Shown here: positions 9,401 to 12,526 of the stretch, piece after piece
Position numbering within the stretch: position 1 is the first letter of the stretch
Layout of the letters: each line of letters starts with the position of its first letter
Source: Flavobacteriaceae bacterium
GTDB lineage: Bacteria; Bacteroidota; Bacteroidia; Flavobacteriales; Flavobacteriaceae
Direction of reading: 5' to 3'
NCBI GenBank assembly: GCA_002709185.1
Contig: PAQB01000009.1
Location: 33,842-46,367 of the forward strand
DNA: 12,526 nt
Notes under the pieces: generated by a model
The model's input: the letters and a program-made list of their open reading frames with translations, nothing else
Told to the model about the DNA's origin: nothing
The model's database searches: none
Position numbers and translations under genes: made by a program

Positions 9401-9921
9401 ACCACAGAATCAGAGCTATTTTTTAGGGCGGACTTTCTAATAAATCCATAGCGGTCACTTGAATTCCATTCATAAGTAAATACCAATTCTAAATCGTGAT
9501 TTATTTCTTCAAAAATGACCTTATTGCCATAGGCGTTCTTGTATAAATTTCTTGTGGTTTTGTAGATAGCTTTTTGACGGTATGAGAAAGGTTCCCACAA
9601 AAATGTAGTGGCAGATTTTGTGACTAAAAAAATAGATTTGGAGCCGGTGTGATCATTGGACTCTGTAATTTTATCGTCTGTATAGTAAGGGAAAAGTGCA
9701 TAATTACTGTTTTTCCTTCCCGCGGAGAGACCTCCTGTGCTAGAAATAAAAAGCCAGTGATTCGAGTTACTCACAATACTCATAAAAAATGGACGCATTT
9801 GATCTACATTTGAAATTTTAAAAAAAATCTCATCGTCAATCAACTGCTCGCTTGCTGAAATCTTGACATCTTTGACTTGAATCGGATTTTTACCTACGTA
9901 AATATTTTGTATGGATTTCAT
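6460..9921 (-). CDS. Cytoplasmic beta-glucan/oligoglucan phosphorylase, GH94/GH149/GH161 group (best fit GH149)
   Basis: This very large enzyme (1153 residues) has no signal peptide and is therefore cytoplasmic. Its architecture fits inverting glycoside phosphorylases related to GH94: an N-terminal beta-sandwich (MRPFFMSIVSNSNHWLFIS, then GGLSAGRKNSNYALFPYYTDD, residues 42-83), an (alpha/alpha)6 barrel, and a C-terminal region. QRPEWNDANNALVGNG contains D656, placed like the general-acid Asp of GH94 enzymes (WND motif). SHTPGGKGAQQPGMTG, around residues 1010-1025, fits the phosphate/active-site loop. The length and the WNDAN form match long beta-1,3-oligoglucan phosphorylases (GH149) better than short cellobiose phosphorylases; 1,2-beta-oligoglucan phosphorylase (GH94) and GH161 are alternatives. 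The expected reaction is oligoglucan + phosphate to glucose-1-phosphate plus a shortened chain. It is the first gene of the operon, followed 2 bp later by the clan GH-A lipoprotein. Phosphorylase class is likely; linkage specificity is inferred. Confidence 0.75.
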   Translation of the reverse strand: MKSIQNIYVGKNPIQVKDVKISASEQLIDDEIFFKISNVDQMRPFFMSIVSNSNHWLFISSTGGLSAGRKNSNYALFPYYTDDKITESNDHTGSKSIFLVTKSATTFLWEPFSYRQKAIYKTTRNLYKNAYGNKVIFEEINHDLELVFTYEWNSSDRYGFIRKSALKNSSDSVVDVRLLDGIQNILPYGVEDALQNSTSNLVDAYKKCELEAASGIGIYSLSAIIVDKAEPSEALKANVVYSMGLETSKKLISSLQLEAFRHGIDPIQEIDIKAERGAYFLTDDISLAPKQTQQWRIVANVNQSIDAIVALKQALKNHKNLIDVIDRSIEEGTQRLISLVAASDGLQLTSDSAKNTRHFANTMFNIMRGGIFDNNYNIEKEDFSSYIEKANFKVFSSKTQILAALPECFDLEHLKTIAQQDKDQNFKRLCLEYLPLKFSRRHGDPSRPWNKFSINTRSEVDGSKILDYQGNWRDIFQNWEALVHSYPEFIEGMIHKFLNATTFDGYNPYRVTKAGFDWEVIEPENPWSYIGYWGDHQIIYLLKFLEFIEIYYPGKLENYFSKDLFVYANVPYKIKPYEAILKDSKNTIEFDHNAEKNIQINRKEVGVDGALLTGRDALIYKVNFIEKILATVLAKVSNFIPEGGIWMNTQRPEWNDANNALVGNGVSMVTLYYLRRFLKFFEGILAKVSITEVAISSELLLCFNSIKKTLETHQFLLKGSISDTDRKQILDGLGAAASVYRQTIYNEKFSGEKETIFIDDIHSFVKIALQFMEHSIEANKRPDALYHAYNLMTIEADNAISISNLPEMLEGQVAVLSSGYLSTDAALEVLDGLKASALFRPDQYSYILYPNKVLPRFVDKNTISEAQIESSDLLKLLLKNDNKQIVTKDLDGNYHFNGNFNNVDYLRDALTNLPSVYQPLVASDAETVYGIFEVIFDHKSFTGRSGTFFGYEGLGSIYWHMVSKLLLAVFEVTQKAITTQSDASKIGRLFDHYFEINAGIGAHKSPELYGAFPTDPYSHTPGGKGAQQPGMTGQVKEDILSRFGELGFYVNNGCLGFSPDILKPSEFLSETQSFDYYNVRGEKQNISVNPGSLVFTICQVPVVYKIGSEPGISVKLTDGSAHNIKGKILDHETTQTIFKRSDRVEMIIVHVNK

Positions 9922-10070
9922 AAAAAATTACAACGACTTATTGGTTAATTTAATTTGTTTTTAGAAAGCTTAATTTTTAAAGCCCATTTGGAGTCGCAAA
10001 ATACATTCATTAATTGAGTTTCAGAAATTATAAAACACAACAAATCACATACAACCCCCCAAAAAAGAAT
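9922..10070. other. Intergenic leader of the glucan operon
   Basis: These 149 bp separate the ABM-like lipoprotein gene from the phosphorylase start, both on the minus strand. No exact TAnnTTTG is present on the minus strand. The closest is TATTTTG at 10003-9997, one base short in the spacer. I see no strong inverted repeat that would mark an operator or terminator, only a weak GCTT/AAGC pairing around 9968-9983 and a run of six C at 10055-10060. The operon promoter is presumably here but cannot be pinned down. Confidence 0.4.
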
Positions 10071-10523
10071 TTAGTTTCTGCTAAAACTAGCAAATGCAGA
10101 ATGGTACACAAAAGGCAGATTGAAGGGTTCTACAAAAGCTTTCATTGCTTCAGAAGCATCGCCATAAACATCTATTTTTTGGATTTCAAAATGTTCCATG
10201 AATTTTACAAAATGTGGATGCATAACACCCTCTGGAGATACATTTTGAGCATGTTTGATCATGGCTTCGCTATTGGTGTAGCGCTCAATCAAAATCACTT
10301 TATCCTCAGATTTATAAAAACCCCAGCCGATCGTTGCAGGCTCATTGTTTTGGATCGCTGTTGTATAATAAGCCGAAAAGTCGGCAACCTCAGCAGCTGT
10401 TTTATTATTAATGACCTTCATATCGACTACAAAAATGAGTTCATCATTTTTATTTGAAATTTCTTTTTCAGTTGAATTGCAGGAAGCGGTGAGAATAAAG
10501 GCTAAAAAGATTAATTTTTTCAT
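10071..10523 (-). CDS. Small lipoprotein with an ABM-like (dimeric alpha/beta-barrel) domain
   Basis: This 150-residue protein has a lipoprotein signal (MKKLIFLAFILTASC, C15 the probable lipid anchor; the residue at -3 is Thr, slightly off consensus). The mature part resembles antibiotic-biosynthesis-monooxygenase (ABM) or stress-responsive ferredoxin-like domains. It has a first strand FVVDMKVI, a helix, the strand pair TIGWGFYKSEDKVILIERYTN, then the helix SEAMIKHAQNVS and MHPHFVKFMEHFEIQKIDVYG, ending in a strand. ABM-type folds form dimeric barrels. Some act as monooxygenases or haem-degrading enzymes, while many have no known activity. Catalysis cannot be judged, and an envelope location is unusual for the fold. 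It is divergent from the PhzF-family gene, and the phosphorylase gene follows 149 bp downstream on the same strand. Gene and lipoprotein status are secure; the domain call is moderate. Confidence 0.75.
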   Translation of the reverse strand: MKKLIFLAFILTASCNSTEKEISNKNDELIFVVDMKVINNKTAAEVADFSAYYTTAIQNNEPATIGWGFYKSEDKVILIERYTNSEAMIKHAQNVSPEGVMHPHFVKFMEHFEIQKIDVYGDASEAMKAFVEPFNLPFVYHSAFASFSRN

Positions 10524-10548
10524 TTTTTTTTAAATTGATTTATCATTC

Positions 10549-10556
10549 CAAATATA
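10549..10556 (-). promoter_or_regulatory. Candidate -7 promoter element for the ABM-like lipoprotein
   Basis: Plus-strand CAAATATA reads TATATTTG on the minus strand, an exact TAnnTTTG match 25 bp upstream of the ATG at 10523. No clear -33 partner is seen. It lies in the short divergent region shared with the PhzF-family gene. Confidence 0.45.
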
Positions 10557-10589
10557 CTGAAATTGAATGCTTTTAAAACGTATTAAACT

Positions 10590-10597
10590 TAGTTTTG
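10590..10597 (+). promoter_or_regulatory. Candidate -7 promoter element for the PhzF-family gene
   Basis: TAGTTTTG matches TAnnTTTG and lies 16 bp upstream of the ATG at 10614, leaving a very short leader. A TTG at 10563-10565, 24 bp upstream of the element, is a possible but slightly distant -33 element. If transcription starts near 10603, the upstream TTG codons at 10605 and 10608 would lie at the extreme 5' end, which favours the ATG as start. Confidence 0.45.
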
Positions 10598-10613
10598 TAC
10601 TATCTTGTTGCAT

Positions 10614-11411
10614 ATGGAACTAACAGTCTATCAAATCAACGCATTTTCAAACCGACTCAAGGAGGGAAACCCTGCTTGTGTCATCCCACTCGAAACATGG
10701 TTGCCAGCGGAAATCATGTTGGCCATTGCCAAAAGAAACGGCTTACCAGAAACCGCATTTTTTATTAAAAATGAAAACACAATACAATTGCGCTGGTTTA
10801 CACCAGATATTGAAATGGATCTTTGTGGGCATGCCACTTTGGCCACAGCCCATTGTTTGCAGATGCATTTGGGTTACTCCCAAAAAAATATGGCTTTCGA
10901 AACCCAAAGTGGTTTGATAAATGTCAATTTTTCAAAAGGGTTATACCACATGGATTTACCAGCCCGAGAAGGAAAATTGGCTACGCTACCGCAAAATATT
11001 TATAAAGCCTTGAGCATGGCCCCAAAGGAAGTCTACAAATCCCGTGACTATTTACTTGTATATGATAATCAATCAGAGATTGAAAAGATCAAAGTAAATC
11101 GTAAAATATTTGATCTAATCAATATAGATCCTGGTGGAGTGATTGTAACGGCTCCCGGAAATAAAGTTGATTTTGTATCTCGCTTTTTCACACCACAAGC
11201 CAGTATTTTAGAAGACCCTGTAACAGGTTCTGCGCATTGCACACTCACTCCTTATTGGTCTAAAAGATTGCAAAAGAAAGAAATGTCCGCAAAACAACTT
11301 TCTAAAAGAGGGGGGGCATTAAGATGTGTAAAAAATGGAGAAAGGATCATTGTGAGTGGTGCAGCAATAACATGTCTTAAAAGCACTTTAAAAATTGATG
11401 AGTTGAGCTAA
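10614..11411 (+). CDS. PhzF-family isomerase/epimerase-like protein
   Basis: This 265-residue cytosolic protein has the two-domain diaminopimelate-epimerase-like fold of the PhzF family. Signatures in order: VYQINAFSNRLKEGNPACVI (residues 5-24), GLPETAF with E46 at the position of the catalytic Glu45 of PhzF, RWFTPDIEMDLCGHATLATAH (60-80), EDPVTGSAHCTLTPYW near residue 200, and KRGGALRC. Family members isomerise or epimerise small acids. Only some take part in phenazine synthesis, and no phenazine genes are present here, so the substrate is unknown. I chose the ATG at 10614; an in-frame TTG at 10605 would add only MLH and sits almost at the inferred transcript start. A strong hairpin terminator follows 10 bp after the stop. 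A run of seven G at 11310-11316 lies inside conserved RGG codons and the frame is intact. Confidence 0.9.
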   Translation: MELTVYQINAFSNRLKEGNPACVIPLETWLPAEIMLAIAKRNGLPETAFFIKNENTIQLRWFTPDIEMDLCGHATLATAHCLQMHLGYSQKNMAFETQSGLINVNFSKGLYHMDLPAREGKLATLPQNIYKALSMAPKEVYKSRDYLLVYDNQSEIEKIKVNRKIFDLINIDPGGVIVTAPGNKVDFVSRFFTPQASILEDPVTGSAHCTLTPYWSKRLQKKEMSAKQLSKRGGALRCVKNGERIIVSGAAITCLKSTLKIDELS

Positions 11412-11420
11412 ATCAATTAA

Positions 11421-11452
11421 AAAAAACCTCTTGAAAAATCAAGAGGTTTTTT
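11421..11452. terminator. Bidirectional intrinsic terminator
   Basis: A perfect 14-bp stem is formed by 11421-11434 and 11439-11452 around an AAAA loop. The core is CCTCTTGA/TCAAGAGG, with a T-run on the right arm and an A-run on the left arm, so it can terminate in both directions. It ends the PhzF-family transcript and faces the convergent secreted-protein gene that stops at 11528. Confidence 0.9.
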
Positions 11453-11527
11453 ACAACTAAGCAGGGATCATCTATCACATTTTAAAGTGAAGATTACATA
11501 TGAAAATAAGCTTAAGCTTAATCAATT

Positions 11528-12103
11528 TTATTGGACTAGATCGATTGTTTCCGTATAGTTTTTGCCATTATAATTTAGACAAACTACCACTGCTTCGTTT
11601 AAACGGAAAACGGTGTTATTTAAATCTTCAGATGTATACTTTTCTTTGTGTAAAATATTACCGCTTAAAGATTCAAATACAACATCAATTGGAGCTTGAT
11701 TTTCGCGTACTATAACTTTAAAATTTTTAACTTTAAATTGATATACAGGTTTGTGGATTACACGTCTGTCAATAATTTTAACTGTTGCATCTCCCACAAA
11801 TATTAGGACCTCTTCGCTTTTAAATTCAGCATCTATTGTTAAAATATATGCCCCTTGTTTATAATCTTTAAAATTAACCATTAGAGCATCTTCAGTCACA
11901 TCAAAATCTAAAATCGAATTTGATTTTTCATCCAATTTGAATAATTCAACATTATAGGACTTACCAGAATTGTCAAAAGTAACCTCCAGTACTTTGCCGG
12001 TCTCTGATAGAATAATTTCTGAATTGTCAAAGTTTTCGTTTATTTCATTTGCGAATAGTAAAGTGGATACAGCAAGTAGTAGTGATAATAGTATTTTTTT
12101 CAT
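11528..12103 (-). CDS. Secreted beta-rich protein of unknown function
   Basis: This 191-residue protein begins with a classical signal peptide (MKKILLSLLLAVSTLLFA, cleavage likely after A18) with no lipobox cysteine, so it is probably periplasmic or secreted. The mature part is almost all predicted beta strand and seems to hold two modules, at about 30-100 and 115-191. Each ends in a pattern of strand, turn, then YxLTI or VxLNY-like strand (KQGAYILTIDAEFKSEEVLIF and NEAVVVCLNYNGKNYTETIDL). This recalls DUF3244-like domains or the beta-sandwich of type IX secretion tails, but the usual conserved residues are not clear enough to assign either. A single cysteine is present in module 2. It is divergent from the AraC-type regulator and shares a terminator with the PhzF-family gene. 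No function is proposed. Confidence 0.8.
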   Translation of the reverse strand: MKKILLSLLLAVSTLLFANEINENFDNSEIILSETGKVLEVTFDNSGKSYNVELFKLDEKSNSILDFDVTEDALMVNFKDYKQGAYILTIDAEFKSEEVLIFVGDATVKIIDRRVIHKPVYQFKVKNFKVIVRENQAPIDVVFESLSGNILHKEKYTSEDLNNTVFRLNEAVVVCLNYNGKNYTETIDLVQ

Positions 12104-12131
12104 AGGGTTTGGTATTTAATTTATTTTTATA

Positions 12132-12139
12132 CAAATTTA
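12132..12139 (-). promoter_or_regulatory. Candidate -7 promoter element for the secreted beta-rich protein
   Basis: Plus-strand CAAATTTA reads TAAATTTG on the minus strand, matching TAnnTTTG, 28 bp upstream of the ATG at 12103. It is the same octamer as the element upstream of the gene at the left edge. No -33 partner is apparent. Confidence 0.4.
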
Positions 12140-12153
12140 AAGCGGTAAAATGC

Positions 12154-12161
12154 TATTTTTG
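12154..12161 (+). promoter_or_regulatory. Possible -7 promoter element for the AraC-type regulator
   Basis: TATTTTTG matches TAnnTTTG but lies 111 bp upstream of the regulator's ATG, implying a leader of about 100 nt through very AT-rich sequence (12162-12272). In such AT-rich DNA the match may be chance. The rest of the divergent region shows only short low-complexity palindromes such as TTAATATTAA at 12249-12258. Confidence 0.25.
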
Positions 12162-12272
12162 TGATGATTATTAACCAATAACTATACTATATTAACTCCA
12201 ATTTATTTTAAGTATTAAATTAATGTTAAATACATCCAAAAAAAATAATTAATATTAAAAAATAGTCAAAAC

Positions 12273-12526
12273 ATGCTAAGTCTTAATTATGAAAGCCTAA
12301 CCTCAGACGCAGGCCAGTCTTTTCAATACAAGGTGTATAATCAAGAAAACCCCAACAGTAATGACCCTAATTGGCATTACCACCCAGAGATCGAGTTGGT
12401 TTATATTGATAAGGGGAGTGGCAAAAAAGGGATTGGAACCCATTTATCTAATTACACAAACGGTGATTTTATTATGGTTGGATCTAACCTACATCACATG
12501 GGTTTTACAGGTAAATTTGAAGATGG
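12273..12526 (+). CDS. AraC-family transcriptional regulator, N-terminal cupin domain only (cut by window edge)
   Basis: An open frame from ATG at 12273 runs off the right edge with 84 codons visible. It shows the cupin sensor half of an AraC/XylS-type regulator: WHYHPEIELVYIDKGSGKK (residues 34-52) with the HxHxE-like metal/ligand signature, then GTHLSNYTNGDFIMVG and SNLHHMGF. In Bacteroidota this N-terminal pattern typically precedes a C-terminal pair of helix-turn-helix motifs, which would lie outside the window. Such regulators usually sense a sugar or small metabolite and often control a neighbouring carbohydrate locus. Its target could lie beyond the window; a role for the glucan operon 2.4 kb upstream on the other strand is possible but not shown. 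Confidence 0.85.
   Translation, partial: MLSLNYESLTSDAGQSFQYKVYNQENPNSNDPNWHYHPEIELVYIDKGSGKKGIGTHLSNYTNGDFIMVGSNLHHMGFTGKFED

Noticed and set aside
10014..10457. 147-codon plus-strand open frame
   Set aside because: It lies antisense to the ABM-like lipoprotein gene, which has a signal peptide and domain-like sequence. The plus-strand product shows no recognisable features.
10605..10613. Upstream TTG start for the PhzF-family gene
   Set aside because: It adds only three residues, lies at the inferred transcript 5' end, and the ATG at 10614 gives the usual family N-terminus.
11310..11316. Run of seven G as a possible slippage or phase-variation tract in the PhzF-family gene
   Set aside because: The run encodes conserved RGG residues, the frame is intact and the tract is short. 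A similar C-run at about 8813-8819 in the phosphorylase also encodes a coherent protein.
11507..11520. Perfect 14-bp palindrome TAAGCTTAAGCTTA
   Set aside because: It lies just after the stop of the secreted-protein gene with no regulated start nearby; it is short, AT-rich and next to a proven terminator, so probably incidental.
1..12526. Search for CRISPR, IS elements, tRNA/rRNA, integrase or attachment sites
   Set aside because: No direct-repeat arrays, terminal inverted repeats, transposase-like frames or RNA gene signatures were seen by eye.

Overview
The window looks like a piece of a Flavobacteriia (Bacteroidota) chromosome, probably a marine species. The DNA is AT-rich. Several intergenic regions carry matches to the Bacteroidota -7 promoter element TAnnTTTG. 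Secreted proteins have Bacteroidota-style lipoprotein signals, and the sugar-utilisation genes are of a type common in marine flavobacteria. There are ten genes: eight complete and two cut by the window edges (a membrane protein on the left, an AraC-type regulator on the right). I see no tRNA, rRNA, CRISPR array, insertion sequence or phage gene, and no gene-free stretch longer than about 170 bases.

Layout: (1) 1-428, minus strand: partial integral membrane protein of unknown function. (2) 594-2489, plus strand: a TauE/SafE-type permease, then galE (UDP-glucose 4-epimerase). (3) 2506-9921, minus strand: the centre of the window, a tight four-gene operon read right to left. Its genes are a 1153-residue cytoplasmic glycoside phosphorylase of the GH94/GH149/GH161 group, a small clan GH-A glycosidase lipoprotein, a GH30 glycosidase with a lipoprotein-like signal, and a GPH-family (MelB-like) sugar:cation symporter. 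Junctions are 2 bp, a 4-bp ATGA overlap, and 11 bp. (4) 10071-10523, minus: a small lipoprotein with an ABM-like domain. (5) 10614-11411, plus: a PhzF-family isomerase/epimerase. (6) 11528-12103, minus: a secreted beta-rich protein of unknown function. (7) 12273-end, plus: the cupin sensor domain of an AraC-type regulator.

The operon reads as a self-contained beta-glucan catabolic route. Two exported glycosidases trim the glucan; GH30 enzymes of this kind commonly act on beta-1,6-linked glucose, as in laminarin side chains. The symporter takes the oligosaccharides across the inner membrane. The cytoplasmic phosphorylase then releases glucose-1-phosphate without spending ATP. The best guess for the substrate is laminarin or another beta-1,3(1,6)-glucan. 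The chemistry class is well supported; the exact linkage is inferred. There is no SusC/SusD pair and no recognisable endo-glucanase (GH16, GH17) in the window, which is unusual for a Bacteroidota glucan locus. galE converges on the operon and could share the UDP-glucose pool fed by glucose-1-phosphate, but that link is speculative.
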